Shown here one piece after another: positions 34,867 to 43,976 of a stretch of 64,000 nt of DNA. Source of the stretch: Modestobacter marinus (GTDB lineage Bacteria; Actinomycetota; Actinomycetes; Mycobacteriales; Geodermatophilaceae); contig NZ_JABGCH010000007.1 in NCBI RefSeq assembly GCF_019799945.1, positions 114,390-178,389 of the forward strand, given 5' to 3'. Made by a program: the position numbers and the translations under genes. The notes beneath the pieces were generated by a model. It searched no databases. It was not told the DNA's origin and was given only the letters and a program-made list of their open reading frames with translations. The number at the start of each line of letters is the position of its first letter. Position 1 is the first letter of the stretch.

Positions 34867-36153
34867 ATGACCGCGTCGCCGAGTGATCCGGCCGAGGCCC
34901 GCTCCGCCGCCCTGGCGGCCGCGCGCGCCGGCGTGCCCCAGACCTCGAGCAGGCCGCTCGAGGGCACCCTGGACGCGAGCGGCGGCCCCGGCCACCTCGC
35001 CTCCTGGACCGCGCGCCTGGCGCTCCTGTCGGTGGCCGGGACGGTTGCCGACGCCATCGCGACGGCCGTCCGGGGATCGACCGGCGGATCCCGCCGGGTG
35101 CTGCTCGTCGAGGACCGGGCCCTCGCCCAGCGCGACTGGCCGTACGGCCACGTCCTGGCCGACCTCGCCCGGCACCGGGTCACGCTGGCCCGACAGGAGG
35201 ACGTCCTGGCGACCGTGATCGACGCCCTCCTGCCGGCCGGGCGGCCACCGGCGACCGGAGGACCCGCCGACCGTGAGCGACGGAGGGAGCTGGGCGACAC
35301 GGTCGCCGTCCCCTTGACGGAGGGAGTGGCCGCGCACGCGGCGTCCGCTGCGGACCTCGTCGGCCTGCTGTGGTCGGGCCACACCGTCACGAGCGCGAGC
35401 ACGGAGACCTCGAGCAGCGTCCTGACCGCGGCGGTCGCGGCCCGGCTGGCCGAGCAGTCCGACCTGGAGGTGCTCGTCGAGGGCTTCCACCTCGTGCCGG
35501 CGCGGGGCCCGGTGCACGAGGCCCTCGATCGCGTCCTGGCGGCGGACGCCGACCTGGCCCGGGCGCAGGCGCGGCTGCGGACCCTGCTGGCGGCCCGTCC
35601 GGCCGACGATCCGGACCCGCAGCTCGAGCACGCCCGGGAGCGCGACCGGGAGACGACGGACCTCCGAATGTCCTGGGCGGCGGCTCTGGCCGGTCTCATG
35701 ACCGCGCCGGAGGACGGCCTCGCGCCGCTCGCCGCGGCGGCGGTCCAGGCCGCCGTCCGCGGGGTCGCCGGCACGCACGTCGTCCACCTGTCCCTGGACA
35801 GCAGCGGGACCGACGTGGTCAGCCGCCGGAGCCTCTTCGGCCCGAGCGGCCGGCTCTGGTTGATCGGCGGCGTCACGGTCTCCTGGCTGCTGCTGAGGCC
35901 GACGGGTGACGCCCTGCGGGAGGCGGGCAGCGCCCATCAGGGCTGGCGCACCGAGTACGACCTGAGCACCGGGGCCTCCGTGGGTGCGGAGATCCCGGAC
36001 CCCCCGGGCGGGACGACCGGCCGGCTCAAGACGCCCGGGCTGTTCTCCGCGTCGCCCGAGCGGGCTCCTCGTCTCATCGTCAGCGGACTCGCCCTGGTGG
36101 GCGGGCTGTGGCTCCTGGCCGATGCCTTCAGCAAGGTCTTCCTGACCGGCTGA
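34867..36153 (+). CDS. Unknown protein with two C-terminal hydrophobic segments
   Basis: 428 residues from ATG 34867. Residues ~1-320 are soluble, alpha-helical and Ala/Leu/Arg-rich, with an RLRTLLAARP-(D/E)-rich helix pair that may be a coiled coil. Hydrophobic segments lie near LWLIGGVTVSWLLL (about 340) and RLIVSGLALVGGLWLLA at the C-terminus. I recognise no family. Codon use matches the neighbours, so it is not an obvious recent import. It lies alone between the glucosidase terminator and tRNA-Ala. Confidence 0.7.
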   Translation: MTASPSDPAEARSAALAAARAGVPQTSSRPLEGTLDASGGPGHLASWTARLALLSVAGTVADAIATAVRGSTGGSRRVLLVEDRALAQRDWPYGHVLADLARHRVTLARQEDVLATVIDALLPAGRPPATGGPADRERRRELGDTVAVPLTEGVAAHAASAADLVGLLWSGHTVTSASTETSSSVLTAAVAARLAEQSDLEVLVEGFHLVPARGPVHEALDRVLAADADLARAQARLRTLLAARPADDPDPQLEHARERDRETTDLRMSWAAALAGLMTAPEDGLAPLAAAAVQAAVRGVAGTHVVHLSLDSSGTDVVSRRSLFGPSGRLWLIGGVTVSWLLLRPTGDALREAGSAHQGWRTEYDLSTGASVGAEIPDPPGGTTGRLKTPGLFSASPERAPRLIVSGLALVGGLWLLADAFSKVFLTG

Positions 36154-36178
36154 GTCTGAGCCGACGGGCCCCGGAACG

Positions 36179-36212
36179 ACTCAGGCCGGGCCCGTACGGG
36201 CCCGGCCTGAGT
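36179..36212. terminator. 34-bp perfect palindrome, probable bidirectional terminator
   Basis: ACTCAGGCCGGGCCCGT is followed at once by its exact reverse complement. It lies 25 bp after the 34867-36153 stop and 3 bp beyond the 3' end of the minus-strand tRNA-Ala, so it can end transcripts from both sides. Confidence 0.7.
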
Positions 36213-36214
36213 GC

Positions 36215-36291
36215 TGGTGGAGCTGAGGGGATTTGAACCCCTGACCCCCTCGATGCGAACGAGGTGCGCTACCGGTCTGCGCCACAGCCCC
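36215..36291 (-). tRNA. tRNA-Ala(CGC)
   Basis: Complete cloverleaf on the minus strand: acceptor GGGGCTG/CAGCTCC (one G-U), anticodon stem CCTCG/CGAGG with loop TTCGCAT (anticodon CGC), T-loop GGTTCAAATCC, discriminator A and encoded CCA. Confidence 0.94.
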
Positions 36292-36358
36292 GTGGTGCGG
36301 CACCAGACTACCGCCCGACCGCGCCGCCCCTGCCAGGGGGGCAGGGCCGGCGTGCCGC

Positions 36359-37111
36359 TCAGCCGTGGGCCACGCGTCGCGGCTGGTAGTAGTCGATGTC
36401 GGCGAACCCGATGTCCTCGTCGTCCAGCCCGACGACGGCGCTGTGCTGCCATCCGGCCGGCGCCGGGGTGCGGGCCGCGACCACGCGGCCGGGGCGCAGC
36501 GGACGCACCGGCGCGAGCGGCACGCTCCGGTGCGGCTGCGCGCCGGGCGCCTCCGCCTCCTCGGCGGGGGCGACCGAGTCCGGAGCCGACCGCGCCGCCG
36601 GAGCGGCCGGACGGGCCGCCGGACGCTGCTGCGCCGGGGAGGCCGCCGGACGCTGGACCGCGCGCTGGGCCGGACGCGGGGCGCGCTGGGCGACCCGGGC
36701 GGCGCGACGGGCGGCAGCACGGCGCTCCCGCTGCGCGGCGGCACGGGTGACCATGAGGTACGCGACCACGGCCAGGTCGAGCAGCACCTGAGGAGCCCAC
36801 AGCCAGGCGCTGTAGGTCAGCGCGCCGACCAGCGCGAGCAGCGCGAGAGCGGCCAGCCCGGCCAGGGTGCGGCGGCGCACGGCGTGGACGTCGACCTGCA
36901 GTTCACCGGTGCCGCGCAGCGCGTCGCGGTCGATGCTGACCCGGTCGGTCGCGGCGTGCAGCACGGGGTCCACCGGACGCCGTCGCTGCAGGGTCCGCCC
37001 GGAGTCGGCCGCTCTCGCTGCGCCGTGGGAGTCACCGCGGGTGACCACCATGGGCACCAGGACGACGAACCACAACACGACGAGAGCGGCAAGGAGCACG
37101 CCCGATCCCAT
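36359..37111 (-). CDS. sepX: Divisome membrane protein SepX/GlpR
   Basis: 250 residues. N-terminal helix MGSGVLLAALVVLWFVVLVPM, a cytoplasmic stretch, two closely spaced helices (LAGLAALALLALVGALTY and WAPQVLLDLAVVAYLMV), then a long Ala/Pro/Gln/Arg-rich disordered tail ending IDYYQPRRVAHG. This matches SepX of Streptomyces and GlpR of Corynebacterium, the membrane partner of the gephyrin-like protein Glp in the division machinery. Start ATG 37111; the frame above it is not protein-like. Its partner gene glp lies two genes upstream. Confidence 0.85.
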   Translation of the reverse strand: MGSGVLLAALVVLWFVVLVPMVVTRGDSHGAARAADSGRTLQRRRPVDPVLHAATDRVSIDRDALRGTGELQVDVHAVRRRTLAGLAALALLALVGALTYSAWLWAPQVLLDLAVVAYLMVTRAAAQRERRAAARRAARVAQRAPRPAQRAVQRPAASPAQQRPAARPAAPAARSAPDSVAPAEEAEAPGAQPHRSVPLAPVRPLRPGRVVAARTPAPAGWQHSAVVGLDDEDIGFADIDYYQPRRVAHG

Positions 37112-37343
37112 CCCAACACCCCGATCCATCCCTGGCCCTGCGGAACGACCCCATCCCTGGGGCCACACGAGTCACACGAGCAACTCGGGACTCACCGTAA
37201 GGGCGGGGTCCGCCGATGACCGGGACGTCTTCCGGTGTGTCGGCGCAGAGATCGAGCTGCACCGGCGTGTCGACATCCGGGATGGGGACACGGAATGTAA
37301 CGGATCGTCATCACGCAATGACGAGGAGTCGACAAGCGGTCTC

Positions 37344-37910
37344 TCAGCGGGGTGCGCGGTTCCGCCACCGGGCCAGCACGCTGTCGGGCAGGTCATCGGC
37401 CAGCAGTGCGTAGGCCACGTGGTCCCGCCAGGCGCCGTCGATGTCCAGGTAGTCGCGGAACAGCCCCTCCGGGCGGAAGCCGAGCCGCTCCACCAGGCGG
37501 CGGCTGGACCGGTTCTCCGGCCGGATGTCGGCCTGCAGCCGGTGCAACCCGGCCGGCCCGAAGGCGTGGTCGCAGGCCAGGGCCACCGCCAGCGACGCGA
37601 CCCCGCGACCGGCGACGGCGCGGTCTATCCAGTAACCCAGGTGCCCCGACCTCATCGCGCCCCGGACGATGTTGTCCACGGTGACCTGGCCGGCCAGCCG
37701 GCCCTCGTAGTGGACCGCGAACGGCAGCGACACCCCGATCCGGGCCCGCCCGCCCGCGGCGCGGCGCATGGCGCGGTAGGTGGTCGGCGTGTGCCGGTCG
37801 GCCCACGCCACCGGGGCGGAGGGTTCCCACGGCCTCAGCCAGGCCTCGTTCTCCAGCCGCAGCCGGACCCACTCCCGGGCGTCGGCGCGGCGCAGCGGGT
37901 GCAGCTCCAC
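37344..37910 (-). CDS. rimJ: GNAT acetyltransferase, RimJ type
   Basis: 188 residues from GTG 37910. GNAT fold with HLGYWIDRAVAGRGVASLAVALACDHAF (acetyl-CoA loop R-G-x-G-V-A) and LHRLQADIRPENRSSRRLVERLGF, typical of RimJ/RimL N-terminal acetyltransferases of ribosomal proteins. The codons just above GTG (37911-37950) read WPARLAWGP in frame, which looks like the usual N-terminus, but no start codon precedes them. It follows glp by 52 bp. Confidence 0.88.
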   Translation of the reverse strand: MELHPLRRADAREWVRLRLENEAWLRPWEPSAPVAWADRHTPTTYRAMRRAAGGRARIGVSLPFAVHYEGRLAGQVTVDNIVRGAMRSGHLGYWIDRAVAGRGVASLAVALACDHAFGPAGLHRLQADIRPENRSSRRLVERLGFRPEGLFRDYLDIDGAWRDHVAYALLADDLPDSVLARWRNRAPR

Positions 37911-37962
37911 CGGACCCCAGGCGAGCCGGGCCGGCCAGCCGGGGTGCGGTACGGGGTCCGTG

Positions 37963-39447
37963 TCAGCCCCCGAGGAGCATGGGCATGACGGTCACCAGGC
38001 CGCCCGCGGCGACCTCGGTGACGTCCTCGTCCACCACGATGAGGCAGTTGGCGCGTGCCATCCGGGCGAGCACGGCCTGGTCGCCGTCGCCGATCGGCTC
38101 GACCACGTAACCCCCGTCGGGGTGGCGCAGGACCTGGCCGTGCAGGTACTGGCGGTAGCCCAGCGGGGAGAGCAGCCGCTGCGCCGAGACCGCCTGCACC
38201 GTGCGGCGGAACAGCTGCCGCTTGCCCAGCATGAGCCGGATCGCCGGCCGGACGAACACCTCGAAGGCCACCAGCGCCGCGACCGGCTCGCCGGGCACGC
38301 AGATGACCGGGACGTCGTTCGGACCGAGCTTCCCGAAGGCGTGCACGGGTCCGGGGTGCATGGCCACCTGGGTGAACGCCAGTCCACCGAGCTCGGCCAG
38401 CGCCTCCTGCAGCACGTCCGGCCCGCCGGTGGCGAACGTGCCGGCGATCAGCACGACGTCGCTGCGCAGCGTCTGGCCCTCGATCAGCTCCACCATCCGG
38501 CGCCGGTCGTTGGGCAGGATGCCGGCCCGGTACGCCTCGGCCCCGGCGTCCCGGGCGGCGGCGGCCAGCGCGTAGCTGTTCACGTCGACGACCTGCCCGG
38601 GGGCGGGCGCGGTGTCGATGTCGACCAGCTCCTCCCCTGCGCAGAGCACGGAGAGCCGCGGCCGGGGACGCACCGCCACCCGCTCGCGGCCCACCGCCGC
38701 CAGCAGACTGATCTGGGCCGGGCCGATGGGAGTGCCGATCTGCACCGCGGTGTCGCCGTGGGCGACGTCGTCCCCGACCCGGCGCACGTAGCTGCCGGCG
38801 GCCAGCGCGGCGTACACCTGCACCCGGGCAGCGCCCTGGTCGGTCCAGGCAGCCGGCACGACGACGTCCGCGCCGGTCGGCAGCATCGCGCCGACGGCGA
38901 CGCGTACCGCGGTGCCCGGCGTGATCGACAGGCGCTCGGCCCGGCCGGCCTCCACGTCCCCGACGACCGCGAGGTCGGTGGGCTGCTCGACCGTGGCGGT
39001 GGCGACGTCCTCGGCGCGGACGGCGTACCCGTCCAGCCCGGCCTGGTCGAAGGCGGGCAGGGAGCGCTGGCTGGTGACCAGCTCAGCGCAGAGCAGGCCC
39101 TGCGCGTCGAGCACCGCCAGCTCGATCGGCTCGGGCTGCGGGACCGCGCTCAGGATCGCGTCGAGGTGGTGCTCGACGGTGCGCAGCCGCACCCCGGAGA
39201 CGTCGACCGACCCGGTGTCGGCGTGCGGGTCGGGCGTGCGGTCACCGGTCGCGATCGCCGGTGAGGGCACCCGCTCGGAGTTGAAGACCGAGCGGTCGAC
39301 CTGCACGGTGTCGTGCGCGACCTGCGGTGCCGGGCCGGAGATCCCGGTGTCGCGCGGCGGTGGCACCGGCTGCCCCGAGGTCAGGTCCAGCTGGGTCGTC
39401 TCCCGGCTCCCGCCGGGGAACCACCCGCCTGTGTTGTCGTCGCTCAT
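37963..39447 (-). CDS. glp: Gephyrin-like molybdotransferase Glp (MoeA family)
   Basis: 494 residues from ATG 39447. The MoeA fold is clear: LPAFDQAGLDGYAVRAEDV, GAMLPTGADVVVP, VGDDV and VAMHPGPVHAFG. A ~75-residue N-terminal extension has no MoeA counterpart. The usual GGVSxGxxD active-site loop is replaced by GTFATGGPD. In Corynebacterium such a protein (Glp) binds FtsZ and its membrane receptor GlpR. The sepX/glpR gene lies two genes downstream, so a division role is likely; residual molybdopterin activity is open. Confidence 0.88.
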   Translation of the reverse strand: MSDDNTGGWFPGGSRETTQLDLTSGQPVPPPRDTGISGPAPQVAHDTVQVDRSVFNSERVPSPAIATGDRTPDPHADTGSVDVSGVRLRTVEHHLDAILSAVPQPEPIELAVLDAQGLLCAELVTSQRSLPAFDQAGLDGYAVRAEDVATATVEQPTDLAVVGDVEAGRAERLSITPGTAVRVAVGAMLPTGADVVVPAAWTDQGAARVQVYAALAAGSYVRRVGDDVAHGDTAVQIGTPIGPAQISLLAAVGRERVAVRPRPRLSVLCAGEELVDIDTAPAPGQVVDVNSYALAAAARDAGAEAYRAGILPNDRRRMVELIEGQTLRSDVVLIAGTFATGGPDVLQEALAELGGLAFTQVAMHPGPVHAFGKLGPNDVPVICVPGEPVAALVAFEVFVRPAIRLMLGKRQLFRRTVQAVSAQRLLSPLGYRQYLHGQVLRHPDGGYVVEPIGDGDQAVLARMARANCLIVVDEDVTEVAAGGLVTVMPMLLGG

Positions 39448-39553
39448 CCCCACCACCGTCGTGACACCGTCACCGGTCCTCCTCCGCGACCGGGAACCGG
39501 CCGGAGCCGCCGCTCGACGGACCTGTCCCGATGGTGCCCTGTCCGACGTCGGG

Positions 39554-40492
39554 TCAGGCCGGCGACGCGCCCTTGCCGTCGAGGTCGGCGGCGAACTCCC
39601 GCAGCCACGGGGCGAACGCCGGGCCGAGGTCCTCGCGCTCGACGGCCAGCCGGACGACGGCCTTGAGGTAGTCCAGCTTGTCGCCGGTGTCGTAGCGGCG
39701 GCCGGAGAAGACCACGCCGTGCACCGGCACGCCGTCCTCCACGAGCCGGAGCAGCGCGTCGGTCAGCTGGATCTCCCCACCGCGGCCGGGCGGGGTCTGC
39801 CGGATCGCCTCGAAGACCTCCGGCGGCAGCACGTACCGGCCGATGATCGCCAGCGAGCTGGGCGCCTCGTCGGCCGGCGGCTTCTCCACCAGGCCGGTGA
39901 CCCGGAAGACGTCGTCGCCGGTGGCCTCACCGGAGACGGTGGCGTCCTCGACGGCGACCGCGCCGTACTTGGAGATGTTCTCCGCGCCGACGTCGAGCAG
40001 GGCGATCACCGCCCCGCCGTGCTCGGCCTGCACCGCCAGCATCTGCTCGAGCAGGTGATCGCGGGCGTCGATGAGGTCGTCACCGAGCAGGACGGCGAAG
40101 GCCTCGTCGCCGACGAACGCCGCGGCCTGCAGCACCGCGTGCCCCAGCCCCCTGGCCTCGCCCTGCCGGACGAAGAAGACCTGCGCCACGTCGGTGGACT
40201 CGTGCACCGACGCCAGCCGGGCCTGGTCGCCCTTGGCCTCGAGCGCGGTCTCCAGCTCCGGGGTCCGGTCGAAGAAGTCCTCGATGGTGCCCTTGTTCCG
40301 GCCGGTCACCATGAGCACCTCGCCGAGACCCGCGCGGGCCGCCTCCTCGACGATGTACTGGAGGGCGGGCCGGTCGACGACCGGCAGCAGCTCCTTCGGC
40401 ACGGCCTTGGTGGCGGGCAGGAAGCGGGTGCCCATCCCGGCGACGGGGATGACCGCCTTCGTGGTCGGGCGCGGAGGAGTCGGGCTGGGCAT
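39554..40492 (-). CDS. galU: UTP-glucose-1-phosphate uridylyltransferase
   Basis: 312 residues. Makes UDP-glucose for envelope glycans. Motifs: KAVIPVAGMGTRFLPATKAVPKELLPVVDRPALQYIVEEA, FVRQGEARGLGHAVLQA and GLVEKPPADEAPS. The order galU-glp-rimJ-sepX on one strand with the 5-formyl-THF ligase gene divergent is conserved in actinobacteria. Confidence 0.95.
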   Translation of the reverse strand: MPSPTPPRPTTKAVIPVAGMGTRFLPATKAVPKELLPVVDRPALQYIVEEAARAGLGEVLMVTGRNKGTIEDFFDRTPELETALEAKGDQARLASVHESTDVAQVFFVRQGEARGLGHAVLQAAAFVGDEAFAVLLGDDLIDARDHLLEQMLAVQAEHGGAVIALLDVGAENISKYGAVAVEDATVSGEATGDDVFRVTGLVEKPPADEAPSSLAIIGRYVLPPEVFEAIRQTPPGRGGEIQLTDALLRLVEDGVPVHGVVFSGRRYDTGDKLDYLKAVVRLAVEREDLGPAFAPWLREFAADLDGKGASPA

Positions 40493-40518
40493 GCGGGGAG
40501 CCTAGCTAGCCTGCTCTG

Positions 40519-41109
40519 GTGCCGGACTCCCCCCGAGTGGTGAGCGAGAAGGCGACGCTGCGCACACTCCTGCTGGCGCAACGGGCCGCCCGCCCGCCGG
40601 CGGACCGGGAAACGGCGGCCCGGGCGCTGGCCGCGGCGCTGGCCGACCGGCTCGCCGGGGCCGGAGTGGTCGCCGCGTACGTGCCGACGGCGGAGGAACC
40701 CGGCCACGGCCACCTGGTCGAGGCGCTGGCCGACCGCGTGGACCGGCTGCTGCTGCCCGTGGTGCCACCCCGGGGCCGCGAGCTCTCCTGGGCCGAGCAC
40801 GACGGCGGGTTCGCGCCGGGCCGGTTCGGGCTGCTGGAGCCGACCGCTCCCCCGCAGCCCGCGGTGGCGCTCGGCCGGGCCGACGTCGTCGTCGTCCCGG
40901 CGCTCGCGGTCGGCCGGGACGGCACCCGGCTGGGCCGCGGCGGCGGCTACTACGACCGCGCGCTGGCCTGGGCCCGGCCGGACGCCGTCCTGGTCGCCGT
41001 CCTCTTCGACGGGGAGCTGCTCGACGCGGTGCCGGCCGGCGAGCACGACCGCCGGGTCTCCGCGGTCGTCACGCCGTCGGCCGGGTGGCAGGAGCTCGGC
41101 CCGGCCTGA
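40519..41109 (+). CDS. 5-formyltetrahydrofolate cyclo-ligase
   Basis: 196 residues, GTG start. Converts 5-formyl-THF to 5,10-methenyl-THF. Motifs: KATLRTLLLAQR near the start and VVVPALAVGRDGTRLGRGGGYYDRALA, the ATP/folate loop. Divergent from galU with only 26 bp between start codons, so the two promoters must overlap the coding regions or be leaderless. Confidence 0.92.
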   Translation: MPDSPRVVSEKATLRTLLLAQRAARPPADRETAARALAAALADRLAGAGVVAAYVPTAEEPGHGHLVEALADRVDRLLLPVVPPRGRELSWAEHDGGFAPGRFGLLEPTAPPQPAVALGRADVVVVPALAVGRDGTRLGRGGGYYDRALAWARPDAVLVAVLFDGELLDAVPAGEHDRRVSAVVTPSAGWQELGPA

Positions 41110-41220
41110 CCCGGCGGGGCGGTCGCCCCCCGGCTGCGGACCAGGCCCGCCGGGCGTGCCGCAGGTCACTGGCAGACTGCCGCTTGGCTGCACCCGACCC
41201 ACCTTGAGGAAAGAGGCATC

Positions 41221-42459
41221 GTGAGCGGACCACTGGACGGCGTCCTCGTCGTCGACCTGACCCGGGCCCTCGCCGGCCCGCACGCCGGGATGATGCTCGG
41301 CGACCTCGGCGCCCGGGTGATCAAGGTGGAGACCCCGGCCGGCGGGGACGACAGCCGCGGGTGGGGCCCGCCCTTCGTCGACACCCCCGGCGGCGGGCGC
41401 GAGTCGACCTACTTCTTCTCCGCGAACCGGAACAAGGAGTCGATCGCCCTCGACCTCAAGGACCAGGCGGACAAGGCGGTGCTCACGGACCTGGTGCGCC
41501 GCGCCGACGTGCTGCTGGAGAACTTCCGGCCCGGCACCCTGGCCAAGCTCGGCTTCGGCACCGACGTGCTGGCCGACCTCAACCCCCGGCTGGTCACCCT
41601 GGCGATCAGCGGCTTCGGCCACGACGGCCCCGAGGGCGGGCGGGCCGGCTACGACCAGATCGCCCAGGGCGAGGCCGGGCTGATGTCCATGACCGGCTCC
41701 GGTCCCGACGACCCGCAGAAGGTCGGCGTCCCGATCAGCGACCTGCTGGCCGGCATGTACGGCGCCTACGGCGTGCTGGCCGCGCTGCTCGAGCGCGAGC
41801 GCACCGGCCGCGGGCAGGTGGTGCGCACGTCGCTGCTGTCCGCCGTCGTCGGCGTGCACGCCTACCAGGGGACGGCGCACACCGTGGGCGGGATGGTGCC
41901 GCGCGGGCAGGGCAACCACCACCCTTCCATCTCCCCCTACGGCCTGTTCCACTGCGCCGGCGGCAGCGTGCAGCTGTCCTGCGGCAGCGAGGGGCTGTGG
42001 CAGCGGCTGTGCACCGAGTTCGGGCTCGACCCGGACGCGCCGGGCATGGCCACCAACGGCGAGCGGGTCGCCCGGCGCGGTGAGGTCATCGAGCTGCTGG
42101 AGCGGACCTTCGCCGACATCCCGGCCGAGGAGCTGCTCGCCCGGCTGTCGAAGGCCGGAGTCCCGGCGGGCAAGGTGCGCACCCTCGACGAGGTCTACTC
42201 CTGGGACCAGGTCGAGTCGCAGGGGCTGAAGATCTCGGTCGAGCACCCCACGGCCGGGACGCTGACCCTGCCCGGGCCGCCGTTGCGGTTCTTCGCCGCC
42301 GGCCCGGACGGGGAGTCCGAGACCACCCGGCGGGACCACCGGCCGCCGCCGGTGCTCGGCGCCGACGGCGAGGCGATCCGGGCCTGGCTGGCCGGCTCCG
42401 ACGGCGTGCCGCAGCCGGCGGACGACGACGCCGACGTGGAGGACGGGCACGCCACGTGA
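41221..42459 (+). CDS. CoA transferase family III (CaiB/BaiF)
   Basis: 412 residues. GAGGAAAGAGG precedes GTG 41221. LDGVLVVDLTRALAGPHAGMMLGDLGARVIKVE and the catalytic Asp region YDQIAQGEAGLMS are diagnostic. It moves CoA between carboxylic acids. The next gene starts inside its stop (GTGA), so the two are coupled, and the carboxyltransferase product may act on the CoA ester made here. Confidence 0.9.
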   Translation: MSGPLDGVLVVDLTRALAGPHAGMMLGDLGARVIKVETPAGGDDSRGWGPPFVDTPGGGRESTYFFSANRNKESIALDLKDQADKAVLTDLVRRADVLLENFRPGTLAKLGFGTDVLADLNPRLVTLAISGFGHDGPEGGRAGYDQIAQGEAGLMSMTGSGPDDPQKVGVPISDLLAGMYGAYGVLAALLERERTGRGQVVRTSLLSAVVGVHAYQGTAHTVGGMVPRGQGNHHPSISPYGLFHCAGGSVQLSCGSEGLWQRLCTEFGLDPDAPGMATNGERVARRGEVIELLERTFADIPAEELLARLSKAGVPAGKVRTLDEVYSWDQVESQGLKISVEHPTAGTLTLPGPPLRFFAAGPDGESETTRRDHRPPPVLGADGEAIRAWLAGSDGVPQPADDDADVEDGHAT

Positions 42460-43973
42460 GTCGCCGCCTGGACGCCCGCGCGCTGCGCGACCTGGTCCTC
42501 GACCCCGGGTCGTGGCAGTCCTGGGACACCCCCGTCCCGGCCCGGGACGCCGAGGACGACTACGGCCGCGAGCTGGCCCGGGCCGCGGAGAGGTCCGGGC
42601 AGGACGAGGCCGTCGCCACCGGCGAGGGCACGCTGCGCGGACGGCGGGTGGCGGTGGTGGCCGGCGAGTTCGGCTTCCTCGCCGGGTCGATCGGCATCGC
42701 GACCGCCGAGCGGCTGATGGGCGCGATCGAGCGGGCCACCGCCGAGGGACTGCCGCTGCTGGCCGCCCCGGTGTCCGGCGGCACGCGGATGCAGGAGGGC
42801 ACCGTCGCCTTCCTCCAGATGATCGGCATCACCCAGGCGATCGCCCGGCACAAGGAGGCGGGGCTGCCCTACCTCGTGTACCTGCGTAACCCCACGTTCG
42901 GCGGGGTGCTGGCGTCCTGGGGCTCGCTCGGGCACGTGACCATCGCCGAGCCGGGGGCCGCGGTGGGCTTCCTGGGTCCCCGGGTGTACGAGGCGCTGTA
43001 CGGGGAGCCGTTCCCGGAGGGCGTGCAGACCGCGGAGAACCTGGCCGAGCACGGGCTCATCGACGGCGTCGTCCCGCACGAGGAGCTCGCCGACGTCGCC
43101 GACCGGGTGCTGAGCGTGCTCGCCGCCCGGGAGACCTGGCACCGCGGGCTGCACGTCGAGGGTCCGGTCGAGGGCGACGGCACGGACCAGGACGACCCCG
43201 AGGACGGCCGCAGCGCCTGGGACGTCGTCACCGCCTCCCGCCGTCCCGACCGGCCGGGAGTGCGGCAGCTGCTGCGCACCGCGGCGACCGACATCGTCAC
43301 GCTCTCCGGCACCGGCGCCGGCGAGCGGGACCCGGGGCTGCTGCTGGCGCTGGCCCGCTTCGGCGGAGCGCCGTGCGTCGTGCTGGGCCAGGACCGCCGC
43401 GGGCAGTCGCTGTCGGCGCCGCTGGGGCCGGGCGCGCTGCGCGAGGCCCGCCGGGGCATGCGACTGGCCGCGGAGCTCCGGCTGCCGCTGGTCACGCTGA
43501 TCGACACCCCGGGCGCCGCGCTGTCGGTGGCCGCCGAGCAGGGCGGGCTGGCCGGGGAGATCGCCCGCTGCCTGGCCGACCTGGTGGTGCTGGAGGCCCC
43601 GACGCTCGCGGTGCTGCTCGGGCAGGGCACCGGCGGCGGGGCGCTGGCGCTGGTGCCGGCGGACCGGGTGCTCGCCGCGGCGAACGGGTGGCTCGGCCCG
43701 CTGCCGCCGGAGGGCGCGTCGGCGATCGTCCACCGCACCGTGGACCGGGCCGACGAGATGGCTGCCTCGCAGGGGGTGCGGGCCACCGACCTGTGGCGGG
43801 ACGGCATCGTCGACCGGGTGGTGCCCGAGCGGCCCGACGCCGCCGACGAGCCGGTGGAGTTCTGCCTCCGGGTGGGCCGGGTGCTCGCCGAGGAGCTGGC
43901 CGGTCTCCTGGGGCGGGACGAGCGGGAGCGGATGCGCAGCCGCTCCCGCCGCTGGCGGCACCTGGGCCGCTAG
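42456..43973 (+). CDS. Acyl-CoA carboxyltransferase, fused beta and alpha halves
   Basis: 505 residues. The N-terminal half is AccD-like: VVAGEFGFLAGSIG and SGGTRMQEGTVAFLQM. The C-terminal half is AccA-like: LPLVTLIDTPGAALSVAAEQGGLAGEI and GQGTGGGALALVPADRVLA. The Cys4 zinc finger of AccD is absent, as in acetyl/propionyl-CoA carboxylase beta chains. No biotin carboxylase or BCCP gene is adjacent. Coupled to the CoA transferase by a 4-bp overlap. Confidence 0.87.
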   Translation: MSRRLDARALRDLVLDPGSWQSWDTPVPARDAEDDYGRELARAAERSGQDEAVATGEGTLRGRRVAVVAGEFGFLAGSIGIATAERLMGAIERATAEGLPLLAAPVSGGTRMQEGTVAFLQMIGITQAIARHKEAGLPYLVYLRNPTFGGVLASWGSLGHVTIAEPGAAVGFLGPRVYEALYGEPFPEGVQTAENLAEHGLIDGVVPHEELADVADRVLSVLAARETWHRGLHVEGPVEGDGTDQDDPEDGRSAWDVVTASRRPDRPGVRQLLRTAATDIVTLSGTGAGERDPGLLLALARFGGAPCVVLGQDRRGQSLSAPLGPGALREARRGMRLAAELRLPLVTLIDTPGAALSVAAEQGGLAGEIARCLADLVVLEAPTLAVLLGQGTGGGALALVPADRVLAAANGWLGPLPPEGASAIVHRTVDRADEMAASQGVRATDLWRDGIVDRVVPERPDAADEPVEFCLRVGRVLAEELAGLLGRDERERMRSRSRRWRHLGR

Positions 43974-43976
43974 AGA

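Noticed and set aside
37290-37310. MtrA-box candidate upstream of sepX (GTAAC then GTCAT)
   Set aside because: Spacing is 5 bp and the second half-site is imperfect, so it is no better than chance.
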